A stretch of 64,000 nt of DNA from Streptomyces cellostaticus (GCF_001513965.1 NZ_KQ948037.1:62001-126000), one strand, 5' to 3'. Counted from the first letter of the stretch, positions 8,639 to 17,042 are shown. Translations and numbers: made by a program. The notes: generated by a model from the sequence alone, not told the origin.

Positions 8639-9230
8639 GCGCGAGAGCACCCGCGAGCGCACGCCGACGGGCGCCACGGCCGCCCCCCGGCACCGTGCGC
8701 CCCGTCTGGACCAGCCGCGCCCGCCCCGGCGCCGGTTCCTGCCCGAGTGGGACCCGGAGGCCTTCGGCCGGCTGTCGGAGAAGATCGCCCGTTTCCTGGG
8801 CACGGGGCGCTTCATCGTCTGGATGACGGTCGTCATCATCCTGTGGGTGGTGTGGAACATCGTCGCGCCGGCGAGCCTGCGCTTCGACAACTACCCGTTC
8901 ATCTTCCTGACCCTGATGCTGTCCCTGCAGGCCTCCTACGCCGCCCCGCTGATCCTGCTCGCGCAGAACAGACAGGACGACCGCGACCGGGTCAACCTGG
9001 AGCAGGACCGTAAGCAGAACGAGCGGTCGATCGCCGACACCGAGTACCTGACCCGGGAGATCGCCGCGCTGCGCACGGGCCTGGGCGAGGTGGCGACCCG
9101 CGACTGGATCCGCTCCGAGCTGCAGGACGTGGTCAAGGAGCTGGAGGAGCGGCGGCGGCACGACGGCCATGTCGTATTCCCGGCGGAACGGGCAGAACGG
9201 TCGCCGGGACGTGACGCAGACGACCGCTGA
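8628..9230 (+). CDS. DUF1003 membrane protein
   Basis: A 200-residue protein of the DUF1003 family. A basic, proline-rich N-terminus (1-35) is followed by two membrane helices around 62-80 (FIVWMTVVIILWVVWNIVA) and 90-112 (FIFLTLMLSLQASYAAPLIL). A charged, probably coiled-coil C-terminal domain begins AQNRQDDRDRVNLEQDRKQN. The ATG at 8628 lies 11 bases inside the end of the MgtE_N/CBS gene, with GAGGGGG upstream, so translation is probably coupled. The pair likely acts together at the membrane; whether it moves or senses divalent cations is unproven. Confidence 0.85.
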   Translation: MAPERESTRERTPTGATAAPRHRAPRLDQPRPPRRRFLPEWDPEAFGRLSEKIARFLGTGRFIVWMTVVIILWVVWNIVAPASLRFDNYPFIFLTLMLSLQASYAAPLILLAQNRQDDRDRVNLEQDRKQNERSIADTEYLTREIAALRTGLGEVATRDWIRSELQDVVKELEERRRHDGHVVFPAERAERSPGRDADDR

Positions 9231-9260
9231 AGGGCTACCCGCAGGCCCCTCGGCGCGCCG

Positions 9261-9266
9261 TACCAT
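9261..9266 (+). promoter_or_regulatory. -10 box TACCAT of a leaderless mrp mRNA
   Basis: TACCAT ends seven bases before the mrp ATG at 9274, and no ribosome-binding site lies between. This favours a leaderless transcript independent of the DUF1003 gene. Confidence 0.45.
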
Positions 9267-9273
9267 CGTCCTT

Positions 9274-10407
9274 ATGGCTACGGAAGACGCGGTGCGCGAG
9301 GCACTGGCGACGGTGAACGACCCCGAGATCAACCGACCCATCACCGAACTCGGGATGGTCAAATCGGTGGAGATCGGGGAGGACGGCGCGGTCGCGGTCA
9401 CCGTGTACCTGACGGTCTCCGGCTGCCCCATGCGCGAGACGATCACCCAGCGTGTGACCGAGGCGGTCTCCCGGGTCGACGGCGTCACCCGCGTCGACGT
9501 CACGCTCGACGTGATGAGCGACGAGCAGCGCAAGGAACTGGCGAACGCGCTGCGCGGCGGCCAGGCCGAGCGCGAGGTCCCCTTCGCCAAGCCGGGCAGC
9601 CTCACCCGGGTCTACGCGGTCGCCTCCGGCAAGGGCGGCGTCGGCAAGTCCTCGGTGACGGTGAACCTGGCGGCGGCGATGGCGGCCGACGGTCTGAAGG
9701 TCGGTGTCGTGGACGCCGACATCTACGGCCACTCGGTGCCGCGCATGCTGGGCGCGGACGGCCGCCCGACCCAGGTCGAGAACATGATCATGCCGCCGTC
9801 CGCGAACGGCGTGAAGGTGATCTCCATCGGCATGTTCACCCCTGGCAACGCCCCGGTCGTCTGGCGCGGCCCGATGCTGCACCGCGCGCTCCAGCAGTTC
9901 CTGGCGGACGTCTACTGGGGCGACCTGGACGTCCTGCTCCTGGACCTGCCGCCCGGCACCGGCGACATCGCGATCTCGGTCGCCCAGCTGGTCCCGAACG
10001 CCGAGATCCTGGTGGTGACGACGCCTCAGCAGGCGGCGGCCGAGGTGGCCGAGCGCGCGGGCTCCATCGCGGTGCAGACCCACCAGAAGATCGTCGGCGT
10101 GGTCGAGAACATGTCCGGCCTGCCCTGCCCGCACTGCGACGAGATGGTCGACGTCTTCGGCACGGGCGGCGGCCAGATGGTCGCCGACGGCCTGACCCGC
10201 ACCACGGGCGCGACGGTCCCGGTCCTCGGCAGCATCCCGATCGACGTCCGCCTGCGCGAGGGCGGCGACGAGGGCAAGCCGGTGGTCCTGACCGACCCGG
10301 ACTCCCCGGCGGGCTCGGCCCTGCGCTCGATCGCGGGCAAGCTGGGGGGCCGTCAGCGGGGCCTGTCGGGCCTGTCGCTGGGGCTCACACCGAAGAACAA
10401 GTTCTGA
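9274..10407 (+). CDS. mrp: Mrp/ApbC iron-sulfur cluster carrier ATPase
   Basis: A 377-residue Mrp family P-loop ATPase that carries and delivers Fe-S clusters. Residues 1-90 form a MIP18/DUF59 domain (VNDPEINRPITELGMVKSVE, GCPMRETI). The ATPase domain begins at ~112 with the deviant Walker A ASGKGGVGKSS (residues 118-126), followed by VVDADIYGHSVPRML and LLLDLPPGTGD. The C-terminal CPHC pair (in NMSGLPCPHCDEM, near residue 285) binds the bridging cluster in homologues. A strong hairpin follows the stop. mrp also lies near the sigE-htrA-tatB cluster in mycobacteria. Confidence 0.95.
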   Translation: MATEDAVREALATVNDPEINRPITELGMVKSVEIGEDGAVAVTVYLTVSGCPMRETITQRVTEAVSRVDGVTRVDVTLDVMSDEQRKELANALRGGQAEREVPFAKPGSLTRVYAVASGKGGVGKSSVTVNLAAAMAADGLKVGVVDADIYGHSVPRMLGADGRPTQVENMIMPPSANGVKVISIGMFTPGNAPVVWRGPMLHRALQQFLADVYWGDLDVLLLDLPPGTGDIAISVAQLVPNAEILVVTTPQQAAAEVAERAGSIAVQTHQKIVGVVENMSGLPCPHCDEMVDVFGTGGGQMVADGLTRTTGATVPVLGSIPIDVRLREGGDEGKPVVLTDPDSPAGSALRSIAGKLGGRQRGLSGLSLGLTPKNKF

Positions 10408-10417
10408 GTCACCTCGG

Positions 10418-10441
10418 GGTGAGTACTCAGGTGAGTACTCA
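10418..10441. repeat. perfect tandem repeat GGTGAGTACTCA x2
   Basis: Two abutting copies of the 12-base unit (10418-10429 and 10430-10441), each containing the palindrome GAGTACTC. They lie between the mrp stop and its terminator hairpin. Confidence 0.9.
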
Positions 10442-10470
10442 AGGGGCGCCGAAACGAATCGGCGCCCCTT
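10441..10470. terminator. bidirectional terminator between mrp and the convergent gene
   Basis: A 12-base-pair stem AAGGGGCGCCGA/TCGGCGCCCCTT with a six-base loop is followed by TTTCC on the plus strand. It suits termination of mrp and of the convergent gene ending at 10490. Confidence 0.85.
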
Positions 10471-10489
10471 TTCCGTAGCACCCCGCCGG

Positions 10490-11161
10490 CTAGGCGTACG
10501 CGGTGATGTCCTTCACCACGGAGAACCCGAGCCCATAAGCGCTCATCCCCCGCCCATAGGCCCCCAGATGCACGCCCGCCTCGGTGGAACCGGCAAGCAC
10601 CCAGCCGAACTCCGACTCCCGGTAGTGGAACGAGGCCGGCACCCCGTCCACCGGAAGCGACAGCGTGGACCACTCGGACCCGCCGAGATCGTCGGCCAGG
10701 GCCCACGCGGTCTCCGTCTGCTGCTCCAGCCAGTCGTCCCGCAGGCTGTGGTCCATCTGCCCGGGCCAGGTGAACGACAGCAGCCCCACCCCCGCCAGCC
10801 ACGCCGCCGAGGACACCGAGGTCGCCTCCATCAGCCCTGTGCCGTCCGCACTCCTGCGGGACGGATTCGCCGCCACGGTGACCACGACCGCGAACTTCTC
10901 CCTCGGCTCGTCCGCGGACCCGGCGACATGCTCGTTGCGTACGGTGGGCTCGTCACCGTGCCCGATCGAACCGTGCTCGACGGCACCGTCGGCCGCCATG
11001 CCGACCTGCATCAGCCAACGCGCCCCCGTGAACGCCTCGTCGAGGCCGTACCACGGAAAGGGCGCCCGCAGGTAGCCGTCGACCGTGCGCCGGGCGATGA
11101 GGAACTGCTGTCCGCCCTCCGCGGCCGGCGCCTGCGCGCCCACCCGACTCGTCGTCTCCAT
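10490..11161 (-). CDS. conserved hypothetical protein
   Basis: A 223-residue soluble protein with no domain I recognise. Visible features are the N-terminal segment QFLIARRTVDGYLRAPFPWY, a central AAWLAGVGLLSFTWPGQMDH, and a C-terminal WSTLSLPVDGVPASFHYRES followed by a Gly/Tyr-rich end (GAYGRGMSAYGLGFSVVKDI). The last part resembles a beta-rich sensing or immunity-type fold, but that is only an impression. The ATG at 11161 has GAGGAGG 11 bases upstream. It is transcribed leftward with tatB behind it after 224 bases without a gene. Confidence 0.65.
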   Translation of the reverse strand: METTSRVGAQAPAAEGGQQFLIARRTVDGYLRAPFPWYGLDEAFTGARWLMQVGMAADGAVEHGSIGHGDEPTVRNEHVAGSADEPREKFAVVVTVAANPSRRSADGTGLMEATSVSSAAWLAGVGLLSFTWPGQMDHSLRDDWLEQQTETAWALADDLGGSEWSTLSLPVDGVPASFHYRESEFGWVLAGSTEAGVHLGAYGRGMSAYGLGFSVVKDITAYA

Positions 11162-11385
11162 CTGCCCGGACGCCTCCTCGCTCTCGTCGGACCGGGGCGG
11201 CCCGCCCCCCTTCGGGCGTACTCGTCCGGTCCGCACAACAACTCGGCAGCATATCCACACCGCTGAGAGCGGCAGGGAAAGCGCCCGGCGCGTGGGTCGC
11301 TCTGGCGGCCCGTTCGCGCCGTGTACGGCGGGTGCGCGCTATGAAACGCGTCACGTACGCCGCTCGGTCCGCGTGTCGGGGTCTG

Positions 11386-11838
11386 CTAAGTGGCGTCCGC
11401 GTCGAAGGGCGGACGGTCGTCCTTGCCGGGCTCCTCGGGCTTCTTGGTCATGTCGATATGCCCGCCGGACGAGGACGAGGGAGACGGGGAGGAGGACGAC
11501 GACGAGGCCTCGCTGTCGCGGACGTTGACGGCGTCCGTGACCTCGGCCATCTCCTTCTTCAGGTCGAAGCCGTTGCGGATCTCCTTCAGCCCCAGTTCAT
11601 CGTTGTCCAGCTGCTTGCGGATGAACGTCTTGGGGTTGAGGTCCTCGAACTCGAAGTCCTTGAACTCGGGGCCCAGCTCGCTGCGGATGTCCTGCTTGGC
11701 GCTCTCCGAGAACTCACGGATCTTCCGGATCGTGCGCGTCACGTCCTGGATGACCTTGGGGAGCTTGTCCGGACCGAAGACGAGCACGGCGATCACAACG
11801 ATCGTCACCAGCTCCAGTGGTCCTATGTCATTGAACAC
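11386..11838 (-). CDS. tatB: TatB, Sec-independent translocase subunit
   Basis: A 150-residue TatB. An N-terminal membrane helix (residues 3-21, with IGPLELVTIVVIAVLVFGPD) ends in the conserved FGPxKLP hinge. An amphipathic helix (KLPKVIQDVTRTIRKIREF), a longer charged region and a Ser-rich acidic tail (about 115-135) follow. TatB binds twin-arginine signal peptides together with TatC. The GTG at 11838 is chosen because AAGGAG lies six bases upstream. It sits 84 bases after the htrA-like gene, as in mycobacteria, so export and envelope-stress proteolysis share a locus. Confidence 0.93.
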   Translation of the reverse strand: MFNDIGPLELVTIVVIAVLVFGPDKLPKVIQDVTRTIRKIREFSESAKQDIRSELGPEFKDFEFEDLNPKTFIRKQLDNDELGLKEIRNGFDLKKEMAEVTDAVNVRDSEASSSSSSPSPSSSSGGHIDMTKKPEEPGKDDRPPFDADAT

Positions 11839-11922
11839 CTGACGCTCCTTGTGATGTCCTCGGTCGCTCAACGGTACCCGGCCCGGCTGGCCGACCGGTA
11901 CCGTCCCGAGGTGAGACTTCTG

Positions 11923-13662
11923 TCAGTTCTGCTCCGAAGCGCCCAGCACCAGTGAGGCCTCCCGCTCGTCGCCGTGCTCGACCGTCAGGCGCAGCCGGTC
12001 GCCGGGCCGGTGGGCGCGGATCTTGACGATCAGTTCCTCGCCCGAGTGGACACGCTCCCCGTCGACCTCGGTGATGACGTCGCCCGCCCTGAGGCCGGCC
12101 CGGTCGCCGGGGCCACCCTTGGCGACGGCGGGGCCGCCGTCGCCGGCCTTGGTGTCGATGCGGGCGCCGTCGCCGGTGTAGCCCATGTCGAGGGTGACGC
12201 CGATCACGGGGTGGGTGGCATGGCCCGTGTTGATCAGTTCCTCGGCGACCCGCCTGGCCTGGTTGATGGGGATGGCGAAGCCGAGGCCGATGGAGCCGGC
12301 CTGTCCGCTGTCGGAGTCGGAGCCGTCGTCGGCCGAGCGGATGGCGGAGTTGATGCCGATGACCTGGGCCCGGGAGTCGAGGAGGGGACCGCCGGAGTTG
12401 CCCGGGTTGATGGGCGCGTCGGTCTGGAGCGCGTCGACGTAGCTGACATCGCTCCCGTCGCCCTTCTCACCGCCGGCCGTGATGGGCCGTTCCTTGGCGC
12501 TGATGATGCCCGCGGTGACGGTGTTGGCCAGGTCGAAGGGGGCGCCGATGGCGACGACGGGATCGCCGACCTGGACGTCGTCGGAGTTGCCGAGGGGCAT
12601 GGGGGTGAGTCCGCGGACGCCGCTGACCTGGACGACGGCGAGGTCGTATCCGCTGTCGTGGCCGACGACCTTGGCCTTGGCGGTGGCGCCGCTGCTGAAG
12701 GTCACGGATATCTCACCGCCGGACGAGGCCGGCTGGACGACGTGGTTGTTGGTGAGGATGTGCCCGCGGGCGTCGAGGACGAAGCCGGTGCCGGTGCCCG
12801 CTTCGTCGGACCCGCGTACGTGCAGCGTCACGACGCTGGGCAGGGCCCGGGCGGCTATCCCGGCCACGCTGTCCGGCGCACGTCCGGCGGGCACCTTTCC
12901 GGCCTGCGGCAGGTGTACGTCCCCCACGCCCTCGCGCTCGACATAGGCGCCGACGAGCCCGCCGATGCCGCTGGACACGACGGCGACCAGCAGGGTCCAC
13001 GCGAGGAGCATCCGCCTTCCCCGCCTACGGCGCTGTCGCTCGGTGAGCACCCCGGCCCCGGTCTGCTGCAGCGGTCCGGTCACGAGGGGCTGCTGCCCGG
13101 CCGAGGGGGCGGCCCAGGGGTCGTAGCGCTGCCACGGGTCACCGGACGCCCCGGCCACGCCCGCAGCCCCGGGTGCCGATGCGGCCGGCTCCACCGGTGC
13201 GGCGGGGGACGGGGCTGCCGGTGCCGGGGCAGCAGCGGGTACGGCCTGAGGCGGGGCGGCATGCGCGGGCGCGGGCGGTGTCGTCTGCGCCGGTGTCTGC
13301 GCGGCTGCCGGTGCCGTCACGGCCGCCCCCTGCGCCGGTGCCGCCGCCGGGTGCTGGACCGGCGGCGCGGGCGCCCAGGGGCCCGGTTCGCCGTAGGGCG
13401 GGGTGCTGTAGGGATCGGGGTCGTGCAGGGGCTTGGGCCGCTCGACGGCCGGTCCGCCCGGCCCGAGCGGGTCCGGCCCCGGCTCGGCCACCACCGGCTC
13501 GGCTGTGCCCGGCACAGCCGCATCACCCGCGTCCACGCCGCCCCCTACGCCTCCTGGGGCAACCGGCGCGGGCTTCGCCAGTTCGAAGTCGCCGTCGGTG
13601 AGCGGCTCGGCCTGCTCCTGCTGCTCCCCCGGCGGGACGTGCGTCGGGTTCCCCTCGTTCAT
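11923..13662 (-). CDS. HtrA/DegP-type membrane-anchored serine protease with PDZ domain
   Basis: A 579-residue protease. Residues 1-215 are a cytoplasmic Pro/Ala-rich low-complexity region, and one membrane helix lies at about 218-240. The trypsin-like domain has the triad His307 (TNNHVVQ), Asp340 (YDLAVV) and Ser423 (GNSGGPLL). A PDZ domain occupies about 485-570 (DRAGLRAGDVITEVDGERV). It should degrade or refold damaged exported proteins, in the role of mycobacterial Rv1223 beside SigE. The start ATG at 13662 follows the anti-sigma stop by 133 bases, on the same strand. Confidence 0.93.
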   Translation of the reverse strand: MNEGNPTHVPPGEQQEQAEPLTDGDFELAKPAPVAPGGVGGGVDAGDAAVPGTAEPVVAEPGPDPLGPGGPAVERPKPLHDPDPYSTPPYGEPGPWAPAPPVQHPAAAPAQGAAVTAPAAAQTPAQTTPPAPAHAAPPQAVPAAAPAPAAPSPAAPVEPAASAPGAAGVAGASGDPWQRYDPWAAPSAGQQPLVTGPLQQTGAGVLTERQRRRRGRRMLLAWTLLVAVVSSGIGGLVGAYVEREGVGDVHLPQAGKVPAGRAPDSVAGIAARALPSVVTLHVRGSDEAGTGTGFVLDARGHILTNNHVVQPASSGGEISVTFSSGATAKAKVVGHDSGYDLAVVQVSGVRGLTPMPLGNSDDVQVGDPVVAIGAPFDLANTVTAGIISAKERPITAGGEKGDGSDVSYVDALQTDAPINPGNSGGPLLDSRAQVIGINSAIRSADDGSDSDSGQAGSIGLGFAIPINQARRVAEELINTGHATHPVIGVTLDMGYTGDGARIDTKAGDGGPAVAKGGPGDRAGLRAGDVITEVDGERVHSGEELIVKIRAHRPGDRLRLTVEHGDEREASLVLGASEQN

Positions 13663-13795
13663 GCTCTCCCCACGGCTGGCCGCGGCCGCGCGCGTCGGCG
13701 GTGGCCGCGGAACATCGACCCCGTGCCCGGGTCACCGCCGCGGGCACGGCCTCACAGGATTCAACCAGGTTCGGGGGCCGCGGCGCAGAGGCCGG

Positions 13796-14794
13796 TCAGG
13801 GCGCCTGGCGGGGGGCGGTGGGGGGAGAGACGGAGGGAGCGGACGGAGCGGGGGTGGTGTCGGGGACGGGGGCGGACAGCGGGCCGGGGCCGGTCGTCCC
13901 GGGGGTCGCGGTCCAGGCGGTCAGGGAGAACGGCGAGATGTCGCTCAGCGGGCGTATCAGCGGGGACACCGCGGCCGCGCCCGCCATCACCGGTGTGGTC
14001 AGGTCGTGCACGGCGTCCCGGACCCGCCCGGTGCCCGGGTTCGGCACTCCGGGCAGCAGCGGCGCGGACATGGAGGTCGGCGCCACCGATGTCTGGCCGA
14101 GCAGGCTGCTGCCCTGGACGAGCAGCGGTCCCACCGCGCGGCGGCGCTGGGTGTCGGAGGTGGCCGCCCCCGCGCCGGTGCCCGCCGAACGCACCGGGGT
14201 CACATTGCCGGAGCCGGAGCCGCGGGCGTCCGCGGCCATGTCGCCGGGGATGGCGGTGGTCACGCCGCCGAGGGCGACGGCGGCCAGCGACACCGCGCCG
14301 GCGGCGGCGAACGCGAACCGCAGTCCGCGAGAGGCGGAGCGGTCGTCGGGCCGGCCGACGGGATGGATCCGGAAACCGCGCTCCTCGGGCGCGGAAGCGG
14401 GAGCGGCGCCGGCGTGCGGGCCGACGGGGACGTAGCCGAACTCGAAGCGCTCGCCGCGCCTGAGCCCGAAGACCCCGGCCTCCGGGCCCCGTCCGAAGAG
14501 TCCTCCCCCGGCGGACGGAGTGCCGTCGTCGTCCGCGTCACCACCCCCGGGCAGGCCCTGGAGACGGGCCAGGAAGCTCTCCGAGGGCGGCGGTGGGGCC
14601 GCCTCCGCGAACACGTTCTTCAGTCGGCGCTGGGCGTCCGCCTCCGCCTTGCACCGGGCACAGGTGGCCAGGTGGGCGAGGACGCGCTCGCGCGACTCAT
14701 GACCCAGCTCTCCGTCCACCAGGGCGGAGAGCCGGTCTCCCAGGTGCTGCTCTGCGAGGTGCGCCTCCGCAGCTTTCGGTCGTGATCCACTCAC
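13796..14794 (-). CDS. zinc-binding anti-sigma factor (RseA-type)
   Basis: A 332-residue anti-sigma factor. The N-terminal ZAS domain carries H41-x3-C45-x2-C48 (HLATCARC), the zinc motif of this class. A flexible linker leads to one membrane helix near 190-212 (FAFAAAGAVSLAAVALGG). The extracytoplasmic ~120 residues are Ser/Pro/Thr rich and longer than in the mycobacterial counterpart. The GTG at 14794 overlaps the sigma stop codon (GTGA), so the two are translationally coupled. It should hold the SigE-type factor inactive until envelope stress. Confidence 0.92.
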   Translation of the reverse strand: MSGSRPKAAEAHLAEQHLGDRLSALVDGELGHESRERVLAHLATCARCKAEADAQRRLKNVFAEAAPPPPSESFLARLQGLPGGGDADDDGTPSAGGGLFGRGPEAGVFGLRRGERFEFGYVPVGPHAGAAPASAPEERGFRIHPVGRPDDRSASRGLRFAFAAAGAVSLAAVALGGVTTAIPGDMAADARGSGSGNVTPVRSAGTGAGAATSDTQRRRAVGPLLVQGSSLLGQTSVAPTSMSAPLLPGVPNPGTGRVRDAVHDLTTPVMAGAAAVSPLIRPLSDISPFSLTAWTATPGTTGPGPLSAPVPDTTPAPSAPSVSPPTAPRQAP

Positions 14795-15576
14795 GCGGTC
14801 GCGCCCCCTCCTCCCAGAGCGGGGACGCGGGGCATGAAGGAGCGCCGCTCGGCCTTCCGCGCCTCGGGCGAACGGTGGGCCAGGGCCTTGCGCAGCTGGG
14901 AGCGGCCGCGGTGGATACGGGAGCGGACCGTGCCGAGCTTCACGCCGAGGGTCGCGGCGATCTCCTCGTACGACAGTCCTTCGATGTCGCACAGGACGAC
15001 CGCGGCGCGGAACTCGGGCGCAAGGGTGTCGAGCGCCTGCTGGACGTCCGCGTCGAAGTGGGCGTCGTTGAAGAGCTGCTGCGGGCTGGGCTCGCGGCTG
15101 GGCAGGCGCTCGGCCGCGTCCTCGCCGAGGGCGTCGAAGCGGATGCGCTGCTTGCGCCGGACCATGTCCAGGAAGAGGTTGGTGGTGATGCGGTGCAGCC
15201 AGCCCTCGAACGTGCCCGGCGAATACGTCGACAGGGAGCGGAAGACGCGGACGAAGACCTCCTGGGTCAGGTCCTCGGCGTCGTGCTGGTTGCCCGTGAG
15301 GCGGTAGGCGAGCCGGTAGACCCGGCCGCTGTGCGTGCTGACGATCTCCTCCCACGTGGGCGGAGTCCAGGCCTGCCCGTCCGCGTCGGTGGAGAAGGTC
15401 GCGGTCTGGGTGTCGCCGGCGGCAAAACCGGTGGCGTGGCTGTCGGCAGCAGTGTCGTTCACGGATTTCGGCTTCCCTGCCGATCCGAGAAAGCGCCGTA
15501 GCACTCCTCCCCGATCCACAGGCGCAGCCGCACCTCCCCTGTCGGCTCTGGTGGTGTCCAGTGGAGCCCCTACCAT
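14791..15576 (-). CDS. sigE: ECF sigma factor, mycobacterial SigE type
   Basis: A 261-residue ECF sigma factor. Region 2 begins near residue 80 (VYRLAYRLTGNQHDAEDLTQ, EGWLHRITTNLFLDMVRRKQ) and region 4 is LAPEFRAAVVLCDIEGLSYE to GTVRSRIHRGRSQLRKAL. The sigma/anti-sigma/htrA/tatB order matches M. tuberculosis Rv1221-Rv1224, so this is the SigE-type envelope-stress regulator, distinct from the S. coelicolor gene also called sigE. The ATG at 15576 has GAGG five bases upstream. In-frame upstream starts reach 15681 and would add up to 35 residues. Confidence 0.93.
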   Translation of the reverse strand: MVGAPLDTTRADRGGAAAPVDRGGVLRRFLGSAGKPKSVNDTAADSHATGFAAGDTQTATFSTDADGQAWTPPTWEEIVSTHSGRVYRLAYRLTGNQHDAEDLTQEVFVRVFRSLSTYSPGTFEGWLHRITTNLFLDMVRRKQRIRFDALGEDAAERLPSREPSPQQLFNDAHFDADVQQALDTLAPEFRAAVVLCDIEGLSYEEIAATLGVKLGTVRSRIHRGRSQLRKALAHRSPEARKAERRSFMPRVPALGGGGATA

Positions 15577-15804
15577 AGCCACCTCGCCCGTTAGCTCCGG
15601 ATAAGCGGTTTTACGAGAATTTGATACGCGCTGATACAGCTCATACGGCTGCGTCAGCATGTGCTCGGCGTCCTGTTCCACCTCTTACCCCCCGTCGCGT
15701 CCCGGGTCACCGGCTCAACCCTTTAAACGCCCAGTCCCATCTGCGGGTTCCCGGCACCAACGGATACAGTCACGCCCAGGCATCCACGGGGACAGGAGAG
15801 GGCC

Positions 15805-16437
15805 ATTACCGGCAACCAGCAGACGAGCTGGGCGTTCGCCGACGCCTTTGTCGCCGAGGACGAAGCGCTGCGCTGGGCCCGTGACCGGGCCCGGGAGGCA
15901 GGGCTGCGCTCGGTGTCGCCCGGCGCGGGCGCCGCGCTGCGACTGCTCGCTGCCTCCGTGGACGCGAAGGCGGTCGCGGAGATCGGCACCGGCTGCGGGG
16001 TCTCCGGTATCCATCTGCTGCACGGCATGCGCCCGGACGGGGTACTCACCACGGTCGATCCGGAACCGGAGCACCAGCAGTTCGCCCGGCAGGCGTTCCG
16101 GGCCTGTGGGTTCGCCAGCAACCGGGCCCGGTTCATACCGGGCCGCGCCCTGGACGTGCTGCCGCGGCTCGCGGACGCCGGCTACGACCTCGTGTTCTGC
16201 GACGGGGACCGGCAGGAGTACTCGGACTACCTCGCTGAATCGTTGCGGCTGCTGCGCCCGGGGGGCTTGGTGGTCTTCGAGGGCGTCTTCGCCAACGGCC
16301 GTACGGTCGACTCGGGACCGCAGCCGACCGAGGTGCTGCGGCTGCGGGAGCTGCTGCGCACGGTGCGGGAGAGCCAGGAACTGGTGACGTCGCTGCTTCC
16401 GGTGGGCGACGGCCTGCTGTGCGCCGTCAAACGGTGA
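15805..16437 (+). CDS. O-methyltransferase, SAM-dependent, ATT start
   Basis: A methyltransferase of about 210 residues. The SAM-binding motif I is AEIGTGCGVSGIHLLHGM, with the acidic strand TTVDPEPEHQ, the DLVFCDGDRQEY segment and the final LLPVGDGLLCAVKR, as in the O-methyltransferase family 3 fold. The substrate is unknown. The only good ribosome-binding site (AGGAGAGG) lies before ATTACCGGCAACCAG. No ATG, GTG or TTG in frame precedes the conserved N-terminal TSWAFADAFVAEDEALRWA, so ATT at 15805 is the most economical start; GTG at 15913 would remove 36 conserved residues. It is divergent from sigE, as Rv1220c is in mycobacteria. Confidence 0.85.
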   Translation: MTGNQQTSWAFADAFVAEDEALRWARDRAREAGLRSVSPGAGAALRLLAASVDAKAVAEIGTGCGVSGIHLLHGMRPDGVLTTVDPEPEHQQFARQAFRACGFASNRARFIPGRALDVLPRLADAGYDLVFCDGDRQEYSDYLAESLRLLRPGGLVVFEGVFANGRTVDSGPQPTEVLRLRELLRTVRESQELVTSLLPVGDGLLCAVKR

Positions 16438-16488
16438 CCCCCTAAAGGGGTCGCACGACGACCCCCGGAGTGCGGGGCCCAAAGACGC

Positions 16489-16524
16489 GGCTGCCCCGGC
16501 ACCTCATACGATGCCGGGGCAGCC
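16489..16524. terminator. terminator hairpin between the methyltransferase and DUF3117
   Basis: A 13-base-pair stem GGCTGCCCCGGCA/TGCCGGGGCAGCC with a 10-base loop lies between the convergent stops. There is no T run, which is common in Streptomyces. Confidence 0.75.
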
Positions 16525-16547
16525 GGAAGGACAGGATCGCGGGCGCG

Positions 16548-16715
16548 TCAGACGACGACCTTCTTGAGGGCGTCGCCGAGCGCCTCGGCCTCGTCAGGGG
16601 TCAGCTCGACGACAAGCCGACCGCCGCCTTCGAGCGGAACGCGCATGACGATGCCCCGCCCCTCCTTGGTCACCTCGAGCGGGCCATCGCCCGTCCGCGG
16701 CTTCATGGCCGCCAT
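16548..16715 (-). CDS. DUF3117 small protein
   Basis: A 55-residue protein (MAAMKPRTGDGPLEVTKEGR to the end GDALKKVVV) matching the DUF3117 family, which is highly conserved in Actinobacteria (Rv1211 in M. tuberculosis). It is rich in strands (GIVMRVPLEGGGRLVVEL), and the C-terminal TPDEAEALGDAL helix is typical. Function unknown. The ATG at 16715 follows GGAAGGGG. The 376 bases up to the enoyl-CoA hydratase gene hold no other gene; an inverted repeat at 17043-17062 is noted separately. Confidence 0.9.
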   Translation of the reverse strand: MAAMKPRTGDGPLEVTKEGRGIVMRVPLEGGGRLVVELTPDEAEALGDALKKVVV

Positions 16716-17042
16716 GCTCGTTCCCCTTCCTGAAACCAGCTCATCGTCTGCCGACGGCCCCCTGGCAGGGCAGCCACAGTCCGTAACGGACAAGCGACAC
16801 CGGCATCGAACACATTGCTTCCAAGCCATTATCCCGCATCCCAGGACCCGATGACCAACATCAGTCGGCATCGCTTGGGCAACGCGCGCGAGCAAAACCA
16901 CTCAATTCGGCGATGTGACTGCGATACTGCGCAACCCCTCGAACGTCCTGCGGCCGACTCCGCTCCGGTTTTCTTTGACGCAGGTCACACGTCGGGTCCG
17001 GCCCTTGGACCGCGATCTCCGCCATGCTGTCCTTCAGACAGC

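Noticed and set aside
11974..14463. 829-codon plus-strand open frame
   Set aside because: Runs antisense through the htrA-like and anti-sigma genes; no domain, no start signal.
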